Shown: piece by piece, positions 42,298 through 49,913 of the stretch
Layout of the letters: each line of letters begins with the position of its first letter
Position numbering within the stretch: position 1 is the first letter of the stretch
Assembly: GCA_024234595.1 (NCBI GenBank)
Contig: JACKNZ010000014.1
Span: 1 to 64,000 of the forward strand
Source: Moraxellaceae bacterium
GTDB lineage: Bacteria > Pseudomonadota > Gammaproteobacteria > Pseudomonadales > Moraxellaceae
DNA: 64,000 nt
Direction: 5' to 3'
The notes under the pieces: generated by a model
Databases searched by the model: none
Told to the model about the DNA's origin: nothing
The model's input: the letters and a program-made list of their open reading frames with translations, nothing else
Position numbers and translations under genes: made by a program

Positions 42298-43341
42298 ATG
42301 AGTCCTGTGGTCATTAGCGAGCATAATGCACGTTTTGTTGCCTTTGTGGTTTTGGCATTGCTGTTTTTAGTCGCGGTGAAATTAGGCTTGTTAGTGCCAA
42401 TTTATGCAGGCTTGTTAGCCTTTTGTTTGGTGAGTCGTTTTTCAGAAAAAGTGGTTGACGAGCGAATTCGCTCTATGCGCTCAAAATGGATTGCCACCAC
42501 CTTAGTCACGGCCTTAGTGGTGTTGGCCTTAGTAGGCACAGGTGCAGCAATTCATGCCCTTTTAAAAACAACAACAGATATTCATGCCTTAATGCTTAAA
42601 ATGAGCGATATTCTTAATTCCGCACGCTCATGGTTACCCGAAAAAATCAGTCAATCTATACCACATCAAAGTGATTTATTAGTCAGATTAAGTACATGGC
42701 TTAAAACCCATGCTGCCGAAATTGGTACTTTTGGTTTAGGGGCGTTAAAGGGCATTGGTTTAGCCTTGTTTGGGGTGTTATTAGGGGCGTTGATTGCGGT
42801 TAATGACGCTACCCGTCGTGCCAGTTTTGGTAAAGTAACTACTCGTTTATTACATCAAGTGGTTGCTTTGCGAGAGTCTTTTTGGCGAGTGGCTATTGCT
42901 CAAGTCAAAATTTCGGCACTTAATACTGCGTTGACGGCCATTTATTTGGCGATTGTTTTGCCAATTTTTGGCGTGCAGTTGCCCTTAATTAAAACCTTGA
43001 TTGCCGTGACTTTTATTGCTGGCTTGTTACCTGTAGTGGGTAATCTTATTTCTAATACCGTGATTACCATCATTAGTTTGAGTCACTCTTTTGGGGTAGC
43101 GGTGGCGGCCTTAGCCTTTTTAATCATCGTGCATAAACTGGAGTACTTTATCAATGCGCGTATTGTTGGCACGCAAATCAATGCCAAAGCATGGGAAATT
43201 TTGTTGTGTATGATGGTGATGGAGCGATTACTTGGTTTGGTTGGTGTTGTGGCAGCACCTGTGTTTTATGCGTGGCTTAAAGCAGAGTGGCATTATTGGG
43301 ATAGAATGGTAGAAGTCACGCCTAAAGCTAAGCAGCTATAA
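42298..43341 (+). CDS. AI-2E family (PerM-like) membrane transporter
   Basis: 347 aa from ATG 42298 with an AGAGTAAG-like site; an upstream TTG at 42247 is unlikely. Seven or eight membrane helices flank a central extracytoplasmic loop. The C-terminal part has the family motif AGLLPVVGNLISNTVI and the final helices. The family includes the AI-2 exporter TqsA and sodium/proton antiporters, so substrate is uncertain. Confidence 0.85.
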   Translation: MSPVVISEHNARFVAFVVLALLFLVAVKLGLLVPIYAGLLAFCLVSRFSEKVVDERIRSMRSKWIATTLVTALVVLALVGTGAAIHALLKTTTDIHALMLKMSDILNSARSWLPEKISQSIPHQSDLLVRLSTWLKTHAAEIGTFGLGALKGIGLALFGVLLGALIAVNDATRRASFGKVTTRLLHQVVALRESFWRVAIAQVKISALNTALTAIYLAIVLPIFGVQLPLIKTLIAVTFIAGLLPVVGNLISNTVITIISLSHSFGVAVAALAFLIIVHKLEYFINARIVGTQINAKAWEILLCMMVMERLLGLVGVVAAPVFYAWLKAEWHYWDRMVEVTPKAKQL

Positions 43342-43432
43342 AATTTGTACTAAGAGTAACTAGAATCTGTGACGTTAATCGTGTAACGTGCGCCTTTTGC
43401 CGTGTGGGCATATTTTTGACTTGAGATTGATA

Positions 43433-44140
43433 ATGAAAAAACGATATGTAATGAGTGCAGTAGCACTGGCTGTTACTTTGGCAGCTTGTAACAAACCAAC
43501 ATCATCTACTACAAAATTAGAAAGCGATGATGCTAAGGCAGCGTATAGCATTGGTTATATGACCGCTAAATCAATGTCGGCACAAGTACCCAAATTAGAA
43601 ACCAAAAGTTATATGGCAGGCTTTAAAGATGCTTATGCCAAAAAAGACCCTGCTATCAAAGAAGAAGACATGAAAACAGTGTTAATGGCTTTTGAAGCAA
43701 AAGTACGCAAAGAGCTAGAAGATAAGCAGAAAAAAGATGCGGCTGAAGCCGTGACTAAGGGAGCGACTTATCTGGCCGATAATGCCAAAAAAGAAGGCGT
43801 AAAAACCACAGCCTCTGGTTTGCAATATCAAGTGATTAAAGAGGGTTCAGGTGCTAAGCCTACCGCTACTGATACTGTTAAAGTACATTACGAAGGCAAA
43901 TTGATTGATGGCACAGTGTTTGATAGCTCTATTAAACGTGGCGAACCTGTGTCCTTTCCCTTAAATCAAGTGATTGCAGGCTGGACAGAAGGCTTGCAGT
44001 TAATGACTGTTGGCTCTAAATACAAATTTGTTATTCCTGCTAATTTAGCCTATGGCGAGCAGGGCGGTGGGCCAATTCCTCCTAACTCTGTGCTTACTTT
44101 TGAAGTTGAACTGCTAGAAGTGAATCCTGCGGCTAAGTAA
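43433..44140 (+). CDS. FKBP-type peptidyl-prolyl isomerase lipoprotein (Mip/FkpA-like)
   Basis: About 235 aa from ATG 43433. A lipobox LAAC (Cys 19) follows a basic N-terminus. A helical dimerisation domain (about 30-125, SDDAKAAYSIGYMTAKSM) is followed by a C-terminal FKBP domain (TVKVHYEGKLIDGTVFDSS, then PANLAYGEQGGGPIPPNSVL), all active-site aromatics present. It acts as a periplasmic or outer-membrane folding catalyst, as Mip does in Legionella. Two C hairpins follow the stop codon. Confidence 0.93.
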   Translation: MKKRYVMSAVALAVTLAACNKPTSSTTKLESDDAKAAYSIGYMTAKSMSAQVPKLETKSYMAGFKDAYAKKDPAIKEEDMKTVLMAFEAKVRKELEDKQKKDAAEAVTKGATYLADNAKKEGVKTTASGLQYQVIKEGSGAKPTATDTVKVHYEGKLIDGTVFDSSIKRGEPVSFPLNQVIAGWTEGLQLMTVGSKYKFVIPANLAYGEQGGGPIPPNSVLTFEVELLEVNPAAK

Positions 44141-44155
44141 GATTTATTGATACTC

Positions 44156-44212
44156 TCCCTTCGGCTCCGCTCAGGGAACGGAGCCGTAGGTGGTTGAGCG
44201 AAGTCGAAACCA
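44156..44212. repeat. Two C-family hairpins after the FKBP gene
   Basis: 44156-44177 (TCCCT/AGGGA, core with one change) and 44191-44212 (TGGTT/AACCA, core GAGCGAAGTCGA). They lie between the convergent FKBP and peroxiredoxin genes. Confidence 0.85.
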
Positions 44213-44253
44213 AATCTTCTTTGGATACGGTTTTGTTATGACAGCCCCATTTC

Positions 44254-44781
44254 TTACAACAATCTTTCTATTTCAGCAATGTCTAAATGGTCACTAATAT
44301 CTTTACCATAATAGGCAATCAAAATTTTTCCTTGTTCATCCAATACAAAATCGGCAGGTACCATATTCATTTCGCCTTCTACTTTACCAGGTAAATGGCC
44401 TTTTTTAAGTGCTTGAGCAAATGTGCTGAGCTGCATTGCCCCTGTCACAAAAGCTTTCCATGAGCCTTCAACGCCATATAAACGGTATAACGCACGTTTA
44501 GGGTCAGGAATAATAGATATTGGGCTTGGTTCTTTACCTGCATATTCCAAAATGCTTTGTTTGGGAGACTGAAACACTGCCACAGAGATTAAACCTTTGG
44601 CTTGCCATTGTGCTTGTTTTTGAGCAATAGCATGAAAACGTAAATTGCAAAAAGGACAAGAAGCATACCGATAAAACGATAACAGCACCTTTTTACCTTG
44701 TAATTGTTGCAAGTTTAAGGGCATATCGTATAAATCATGGCTACTAAAATGCGGTGCGGATTGACCTTGAGTTAAGTGCAT
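44254..44781 (-). CDS. Peroxiredoxin-like (AhpC/TSA) family protein
   Basis: 175 aa from ATG 44781 (MHLTQGQSAPHFSSHDLYD), after GAGG; a longer frame to 44853 would run through a B element and is rejected. A thioredoxin fold with peroxidatic site FYRYASCPFCNLRF, a C-x-x-C arrangement unlike 2-Cys Prx. It probably reduces peroxides or thiols. A composite repeat (44810-44934) begins 28 bp upstream of the start, occupying the place of the promoter. Confidence 0.82.
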   Translation of the reverse strand: MHLTQGQSAPHFSSHDLYDMPLNLQQLQGKKVLLSFYRYASCPFCNLRFHAIAQKQAQWQAKGLISVAVFQSPKQSILEYAGKEPSPISIIPDPKRALYRLYGVEGSWKAFVTGAMQLSTFAQALKKGHLPGKVEGEMNMVPADFVLDEQGKILIAYYGKDISDHLDIAEIERLL

Positions 44782-44809
44782 AATTAAACCTCGGTAAAAT
44801 TTTAGAATA

Positions 44810-44934
44810 GGACTTACGCATTTCACCGAAATTAGCGCGGTTTGTACCCTCACCCCAACCCTCTCCCTCAGGGAGAGGGAGGAGCATAGCGGAGGGTGAG
44901 GGCGTGAGCAAATAAGCGATAACCGCGTAAGTCC
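44810..44934. repeat. B element copy 2 with a family A hairpin as its centre (125 bp)
   Basis: Ends GGACTTACGC (44810-44819) and GCGTAAGTCC (44925-44934). Both arms match the other B copies, but the central hairpin is replaced by a family A block (44847-44902: CCCTCACCCCAACCCTCTCCC, then GGGAGAGGG and GGAGGGTGAGGG). It lies immediately upstream of the peroxiredoxin gene. Confidence 0.9.
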
Positions 44935-45009
44935 TAAGAAGTTAGATAATTAAGATGTACCATAGTACCACTTTGTTACAGTCTTGCAAAATAAATTTTT
45001 GGAAAATTT

Positions 45010-45552
45010 ATGATTAGTGTCGAGCAATATCAAAAAATGCAACAAATCGTACAGTCGATTAGCGCAATCAGCACATGGTTATCACCAAAGCTCATCAAAG
45101 TATTGGCACTTGGCGTAATGTGTGTGGCATGGTTTGTCTTTTACGCATTACAATTTTGGTCGTGGAGTTATTGGGCGTTGATTCCCTTAGCTATTTTGGC
45201 GATGCCTTTGATGATACTGGTCATATGGTGTGTATTGTTGTTTGATTTGCAAGAGTTGCCTCAAGCCTTAGATGACATTAAAGACAGTGTGGTGGGCTTA
45301 AAAGAGCGCGTGTTAAATCATAAGCCAGATCCTGTTAAAGTGGTGGTAAAACTTAAAACAGCTCGTCAACTACCTTCATTGTTACGAGAGTTATTTGACT
45401 TGGCGCAAGGTGTTGATGCTATCAATACTGTTGTTGCTCATGTCGTATTTTTGGTTAACCCTTTAAGTTGGTTATTGTTGTTACTGTCTTTGGTGGCGGT
45501 TATGGTATATAGCATGATAGCTTTTATCTCAGGACTATTATGGTTAGTTTAG
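45010..45552 (+). CDS. Membrane protein of unknown function
   Basis: 180 aa. Hydrophobic segments at about 28-48, 52-78 and 145-178 indicate three or four membrane helices, with a cytoplasmic helical stretch between (LQELPQALDDIKDSVVGLKE). I do not recognise the family. It lies 9 bp before another small membrane-anchored protein, so the two are probably one unit, and both face the UbiJ paralogue convergently. Confidence 0.7.
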   Translation: MISVEQYQKMQQIVQSISAISTWLSPKLIKVLALGVMCVAWFVFYALQFWSWSYWALIPLAILAMPLMILVIWCVLLFDLQELPQALDDIKDSVVGLKERVLNHKPDPVKVVVKLKTARQLPSLLRELFDLAQGVDAINTVVAHVVFLVNPLSWLLLLLSLVAVMVYSMIAFISGLLWLV

Positions 45553-45561
45553 GAGTTTAAT

Positions 45562-45882
45562 ATGCAAACAGTGATGGTTATTGTGGGTACCGCATTATTG
45601 TCGAGTTTTTTGACTGCTTTAACCATGATTTGGTTGTGGCGGCAAATATGGCGACAACAATTAGAGCAACGCTTAAGACAGTTACAAGATGATATGAGTC
45701 GTACTGTTGAAACGCGCGTGCGGCGAGTGATTACCGAGAGCCTTGCGGATGTTAAACCGTCCGATATGTTGCGTGATAGTACATGGCGTGCTGCAAAATC
45801 GGGTTCGGACTTATTAAGTGATAGCTTTAGTGCTTTGTTATCACGTTGGCGAAAAAATACCGATTACACCGAACAGCCTTAG
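45562..45882 (+). CDS. Small membrane-anchored protein of unknown function
   Basis: 106 aa. An N-terminal membrane helix (MQTVMVIVGTALLSSFLTAL) is followed by a highly charged amphipathic helix (RQIWRQQLEQRLRQLQDDMS), with no recognised domain. It follows the 180-aa membrane protein by 9 bp and ends 1 bp short of the convergent UbiJ paralogue. Function unknown. Confidence 0.7.
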   Translation: MQTVMVIVGTALLSSFLTALTMIWLWRQIWRQQLEQRLRQLQDDMSRTVETRVRRVITESLADVKPSDMLRDSTWRAAKSGSDLLSDSFSALLSRWRKNTDYTEQP

Positions 45883-45883
45883 T

Positions 45884-46570
45884 CTATAACGCAATGCCAA
45901 TACTTAGGCCAATTAAACCGACAGTACACACAATCAGTATTTTAATGAGCGTGACTAGCGTGCGAGTATGGTCAATTTGTTGGTATAACAGTTTTTCGAG
46001 GGCGGCAAGCTGAGTTTTTTGTGATTGAACTTCGGTATTTAAGGCGGCAATTTCTGCACGTGTTTGTTTGATAAGTGCAGGAATAGGTTGTAAATCACGC
46101 AACCAAGACAAATCCTGTTCGGTGAGTTTTTGCCACAAGGCATTGATTGGCCAATGCGTTTTAATCCAATGTGCAGCAGCAGAGCGCAAGTTAAACTCTT
46201 GTAATAAATGGCGCAGTTGTTGTAATAAGCTAGAATCGCCCCACAAGTGCAAATGGCCTTTAGACTCTGCACGTTGTTCAGACTCTAAGCCCAACAATGT
46301 CCATACTAAATCACGTACTTTACCACTTAAACGGACTTGTACATCGCCTTGTGGTTTAGGACTTACTTCGACGCCTTGAGGTGTAAATAATAAATAGAAT
46401 ACCTGATAGGGCGCAAAAGTTTTAACACGCACAACAATACCTTCCAGTTGGCTAAGCTGGTTGCGTGTATTAGGGTCTAAATCAATAAAAGCATTGAGCA
46501 AACTTTCAAGGCTATTAAGCCAGAAGTAGGCGAGCGATGAAGTTTGCTGCTGGAACTGTGCGCTACTCAT
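45884..46570 (-). CDS. UbiJ-like SCP2-domain protein with C-terminal membrane anchor
   Basis: 228 aa. The N-terminal ~110 residues align by eye with UbiJ of this window: LESLLNAFIDLDPNTRNQLS against FEDMLNKALDLDPATRLQLN, then a similar beta-rich SCP2 core. Helices with coiled-coil character follow, and the last ~22 residues (LIKILIVCTVGLIGLSIGIA) form a membrane helix that UbiJ lacks. It appears to be a diverged paralogue that would hold a lipid at the membrane. It is alone in its transcript. Function is not established. Confidence 0.65.
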   Translation of the reverse strand: MSSAQFQQQTSSLAYFWLNSLESLLNAFIDLDPNTRNQLSQLEGIVVRVKTFAPYQVFYLLFTPQGVEVSPKPQGDVQVRLSGKVRDLVWTLLGLESEQRAESKGHLHLWGDSSLLQQLRHLLQEFNLRSAAAHWIKTHWPINALWQKLTEQDLSWLRDLQPIPALIKQTRAEIAALNTEVQSQKTQLAALEKLLYQQIDHTRTLVTLIKILIVCTVGLIGLSIGIAL

Positions 46571-46920
46571 TTTATTATCTTATCCGCGTAGCGGTCTTAA
46601 CCTATCGTTAAATGGCAAACTCCTTAGCTAGAGCTTGATAAGTACACCGCTTTTGTAAAAGTTCATGTAGGCTCTTTATCTTGTCAGACAATTTGTTTTT
46701 ATGCTAGCCCTTAAAATGCTAGTATAGCCACGTTTAGATAATTTTTTGTACTCTTTTGTTATGTCATCAGCCCGCTAGCTGATTTTAGTTCTTAGAGTCG
46801 CCTTGAGCATATTCTCATCATATAACGTTGGTGCTGTAAATTTCAACCGTGATACATATCGATATACTATCAATCAATAGTATGTCGGTAATTAGTGATT
46901 TGTAAAATTGGGGAACACGA
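46571..46920. other. 350-bp divergent intergenic region (UbiJ paralogue / phasin)
   Basis: No ORF. It should hold promoters for both flanking genes. A small ATCAGC/GCTGAT stem occurs at 46766-46783, and an inverted repeat ATACTAT-CAATCA-ATAGTAT at 46864-46883, 37 bp upstream of the phasin ATG, is a candidate operator. The phasin ribosome site is GGGGAA. Confidence 0.45.
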
Positions 46921-47343
46921 ATGGCCATTGAAAAGAAAACAACAGATAAGCCTCGCAAACTTAGCTCTGCCAGTGAATTACGTAAATATACACAAGATAT
47001 TTGGTTGGCTGGTTTAGGTGCTTTTTCTCGTGCCGAAGAAGAAGGCGGCAAGTTGTTTGATAATCTTGTTAAAGTTGGCGAAGAGCTAGAAGCCAAAACT
47101 CGCGATATTGCGGATAACACCGTAGAAACCGTGGTAGAAGCACGAGACAAAGTATTAGAAAAAGCCAGTGACACCCGTGAAAAGGTTGAGCGTGCTTTTG
47201 ATGATAAAATATCAGCGGCATTAGGGCGTTTGGGTATTCCTAGTCAACGAGAGTTAGATTCTGTTAACCAGCGTTTGGATACTTTAACGCAGGTATTGCA
47301 ACAGTTAACCGACCAAATGCGTGACAATAACGCTAAAAAATAA
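46921..47343 (+). CDS. Phasin family (polyhydroxyalkanoate granule-associated) protein
   Basis: 140 aa, entirely helical and highly charged. The LRKYTQDIWLAGLGAFSRAE segment is the PhaI/PhaF-type phasin N-terminus, followed by a long amphipathic helix and a C-terminal leucine-zipper-like coiled coil (LDSVNQRLDTLTQVLQQLTD). Phasins coat PHA granules and help chromosome or granule segregation. No PHA synthase is in the window, so its partner is elsewhere or the protein has another role. A terminator follows. Confidence 0.85.
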   Translation: MAIEKKTTDKPRKLSSASELRKYTQDIWLAGLGAFSRAEEEGGKLFDNLVKVGEELEAKTRDIADNTVETVVEARDKVLEKASDTREKVERAFDDKISAALGRLGIPSQRELDSVNQRLDTLTQVLQQLTDQMRDNNAKK

Positions 47344-47357
47344 GCTGTTATGTTTGT

Positions 47358-47386
47358 AGAAAAACCCGCGAAATGCGGGTTTTTTA
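47358..47386. terminator. Intrinsic terminator
   Basis: AAAAACCCGC, loop GAAAT, GCGGGTTTTTT just after the phasin gene. It also lies at the 3' end of the convergent SDR gene. Confidence 0.9.
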
Positions 47387-48331
47387 TTAAGATTTTAAGT
47401 GCCGATAATGGTCAAAAATCTCTTGCAGACTATAGCGTGGTTTAAAGCCAAAGGTTTTGCTAAATAATGAACCATCTATGGTGGCGGCATATTTAAAATA
47501 ATCTAATAAATGCGGAGGCAATAACTCGCGTTTGCTGATTTTTGCGAGTATTTGAGGCATATTTTCGGGAATAGAAGGAATAGGCAGTTTTTTGCAGCCA
47601 CATAACGACAAGGCAACTTGATAGGGTACACAGTCATCGGGTGCAACATTGTAAATGCCTGCATGATTCTTTTCAAAAGCAACCACAATCGCATTCGCCA
47701 TATCTTCTAAATGAATAAACTGCATCATTGGCGAGTAACCCATGAGTATAGGCGTACGCTCCTGCATCAGTAATTGGCTAAAGGTGTTGTTAACGCCCGG
47801 CCCGACAATATTACAAGGTCGTAAAATGGTAATGTTAAGCTCAGGATACTTCCATAAATAAATCGTCGATAAATTCTCGAGTTCAACCGAGTCAACCAAG
47901 TCCATGGTAATGCCTGCGGCTTTGAGTGGTGCGCTTTCGGTTAAATAGGCAGGATTAAGAGGATGTGCACCATACACAAAATAAGTCGATAACACTAAGG
48001 TTTGCTTGACTTGATATTTACGAGCAAGGTCTAACAGGCGTTGACTACCAATAACATTCGCATTGTAGCGGCCTTCTCGACTGTTTTCGTTAGAGCCAAT
48101 GCGGCCTAAGTGAATAATGCCATCAAAATGATATTCTTTAAATAAATCTTCAAAACGCCTTTTATTAAAATCTAAACGATAACTGGGAATATCTTCGGGC
48201 ATACTGACTTCACGGCGACTGTCACAGACCACTAAACGATATTTATCACGTAATCGTGTAATCACTTGTTGTGCTAATGCCCCTGCAGCACCTGTAATGA
48301 GCAAGCAAGGCAGTGTATTGGTGGCAGTCAT
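47387..48331 (-). CDS. Extended SDR / NAD-dependent epimerase-like protein, apparently without YxxxK
   Basis: 314 aa. The cofactor loop ITGAAGALAQQV and the NAG-like ANVIGSQRLLDLA, STYFVYG and LRPCNIVGPG segments identify an extended SDR. Where the catalytic Y-x-x-x-K is expected (about 30 residues before the LRP motif) the sequence reads DLVDSVELEN, with neither residue. It may therefore bind NAD(P) without the standard chemistry. It is the second gene of a pair with an acyltransferase (one-base overlap). Confidence 0.82.
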   Translation of the reverse strand: MTATNTLPCLLITGAAGALAQQVITRLRDKYRLVVCDSRREVSMPEDIPSYRLDFNKRRFEDLFKEYHFDGIIHLGRIGSNENSREGRYNANVIGSQRLLDLARKYQVKQTLVLSTYFVYGAHPLNPAYLTESAPLKAAGITMDLVDSVELENLSTIYLWKYPELNITILRPCNIVGPGVNNTFSQLLMQERTPILMGYSPMMQFIHLEDMANAIVVAFEKNHAGIYNVAPDDCVPYQVALSLCGCKKLPIPSIPENMPQILAKISKRELLPPHLLDYFKYAATIDGSLFSKTFGFKPRYSLQEIFDHYRHLKS

Positions 48332-49140
48332 TATCTTACTCCATGTTTGTGTTGAGCATCGCTAATCAGTTGTCTGATTTTAGCTTTTACAACGTTAACT
48401 TTTGCTTCGAGGTCATCTTCTGAGTGAATAGGGCCTTCAAAATGTAAAGGTTCGCCAAAATTTAAGCTAACACGGGTGGGAATAGCAAAAGGGACGGTAA
48501 TTGGAAAATAAGGCAAGCCAAAACGTTTGGCCATACCCTTAGCATTGCCAAACATTGGTAATGCTTCTTCGCATCCGACAATCCCCACAGGGACAATAGG
48601 TGTATTAGTGTCAATAGCAATGTCCATAAAACCATTGCCAAAGCGTTGTAATTGATAACGATTGATAAAACCTTTGCTTGTGCCACGAATCCCTTCTGGA
48701 AAAACAATCACGGCTTCTTCTTGTTTAAGCATATCAAGGCAGTTTTGCGTTTGGCCTGTCACCGCACCAATTTCACTTAAAAAAGAACCAATATAAGGAA
48801 TGCCTGTAAATAATCGTTCAATCATGGCACGTGGCACGCGAGGTGCATAAGGATTGCTTAAAATACTATAAGCCAGTAATGCACCATCTAAAGGTAAATA
48901 ACCAGAGTGATTGGCGACAATCAACACACGGCCAGTCGCAGGAATGTTCTCTCGGCCAAAAGCTTGTACTTTAAAATAGTGGTCATACAAAAAACGTACC
49001 CCAGCGGCTGCACGATAGGCACTAGCACGATGATAGCCCCAACGGTCATAGTCGAGACTACCAAGAGGTTTGGGGGCATTGTCAATATTGGCTTTAAGTT
49101 CGGGAGGTAATAACACCTCTTGCAGCTTTTTAAATCGCAT
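48331..49140 (-). CDS. Lysophospholipid acyltransferase family protein
   Basis: 269 aa. The catalytic His/Asp motif is the longer-spaced NHSGYLPLDG form. FPEGIRGTSKG is the second acyltransferase block, and the third (PIVPVGIVGCEE) follows. The family transfers acyl groups onto lysophospholipid or glycerol backbones at the inner membrane. It precedes the degenerate SDR gene in the same transcript. Confidence 0.88.
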   Translation of the reverse strand: MRFKKLQEVLLPPELKANIDNAPKPLGSLDYDRWGYHRASAYRAAAGVRFLYDHYFKVQAFGRENIPATGRVLIVANHSGYLPLDGALLAYSILSNPYAPRVPRAMIERLFTGIPYIGSFLSEIGAVTGQTQNCLDMLKQEEAVIVFPEGIRGTSKGFINRYQLQRFGNGFMDIAIDTNTPIVPVGIVGCEEALPMFGNAKGMAKRFGLPYFPITVPFAIPTRVSLNFGEPLHFEGPIHSEDDLEAKVNVVKAKIRQLISDAQHKHGVR

Positions 49141-49478
49141 AACATTGGTCTCTAAAATAAGAGTATAAGCACAGTATATTGGCTAATATGCTAACAGTAA
49201 CTGTGTGCTGGCGTAAGTTAAACACAAAAAAACATCTTTTTGTGGCAGAAATATAATACACTTGGCGTCCTTACCCTTGACCCTGTGCTATAGCCATTGA
49301 TATAAAAGCAGCCTGTGATTTGCTGGTCATGACTTATCGCTGTATTGGCCTAGGTTTTGTGTCATATCAACGTATGCGTGTACCATGCTAAAAACAAAGA
49401 TTGACTTGTTTTGGCAGTATGCTGCTTTAATAATGTGCCAGTTTTTAGTAAAAACTTGACTATAACGAAGAGGAAAAA
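49141..49478. other. 338-bp intergenic region upstream of HU
   Basis: No ORF. It holds promoters for the acyltransferase pair (left) and HU (right). TTGACT at 49401 followed by TTTAAT after 19 bp is a weak sigma-70 candidate for HU; another TTGACT lies at 49456, close to the AAGAGG ribosome site. No RNA gene is recognised. Confidence 0.4.
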
Positions 49479-49754
49479 ATGAATAAATCTGAATTAATCG
49501 ACGCAATTGCCAGTTCTGCAAACTTAACTAAAGCTGATGCTGGTCGTGCCTTAGAAGGTTTTACCAATGCCATTACTCAAGCATTACAAGCAGGCGATAG
49601 CGTCAGTTTGATTGGCTTTGGTACTTTTAGTGTTAAAGAGCGTGCTGCGCGTAAAGGCCGTAATCCTAAAACTGGTCAAGAAATTGATATTGCAGCCAGC
49701 AAAGTACCTGACTTTAAAGCAGGCAAAGGCTTAAAAGATGCGATTGGCTCATAA
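49479..49754 (+). CDS. hupB: DNA-binding protein HU
   Basis: 91 aa. Canonical HU: MNKSELIDAIASSANLTKAD, the beta-arm region FGTFSVKERAARKGRNPKTG and a C-terminal helix FKAGKGLKDAI. It wraps DNA and shapes the nucleoid. Placed just upstream of ppiD, as in many gammaproteobacteria (hupB-ppiD), though here a B-element remnant lies between them. Confidence 0.96.
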   Translation: MNKSELIDAIASSANLTKADAGRALEGFTNAITQALQAGDSVSLIGFGTFSVKERAARKGRNPKTGQEIDIAASKVPDFKAGKGLKDAIGS

Positions 49755-49822
49755 TTAGACGATTATTATGATTGCAAACGCGCCTCTGTTGGGCGCGTTT
49801 TATATTTTGATTACTGCTTATC

Positions 49823-49862
49823 AGGACTTAGGCATTGTGTTGCGATAAGTGCGTAAGTCCTA
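49823..49862. repeat. Short deleted B element (about 40 bp)
   Basis: GGACTTAGGC at 49824-49833 and GCGTAAGTCC at 49851-49860 enclose only 17 bp, which retain part of the GCGATAA arm sequence. It is an internally deleted copy between HU and PpiD. Confidence 0.75.
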
Positions 49863-49913
49863 AGTTGTTAATGTTGTTGGTTATAAGTAGTACTTTAGCT
49901 ATGGTGGAGAGTC

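Noticed and set aside
44781..44853. N-terminal extension of the peroxiredoxin
   Set aside because: The added residues are encoded by the end of a B element and a non-conserved leader; ATG 44781 has a proper ribosome site and gives the family N-terminus.
46571..46920. tRNA or small RNA gene in the 350-bp gap
   Set aside because: No cloverleaf or T-loop sequence could be found; only short stems occur.
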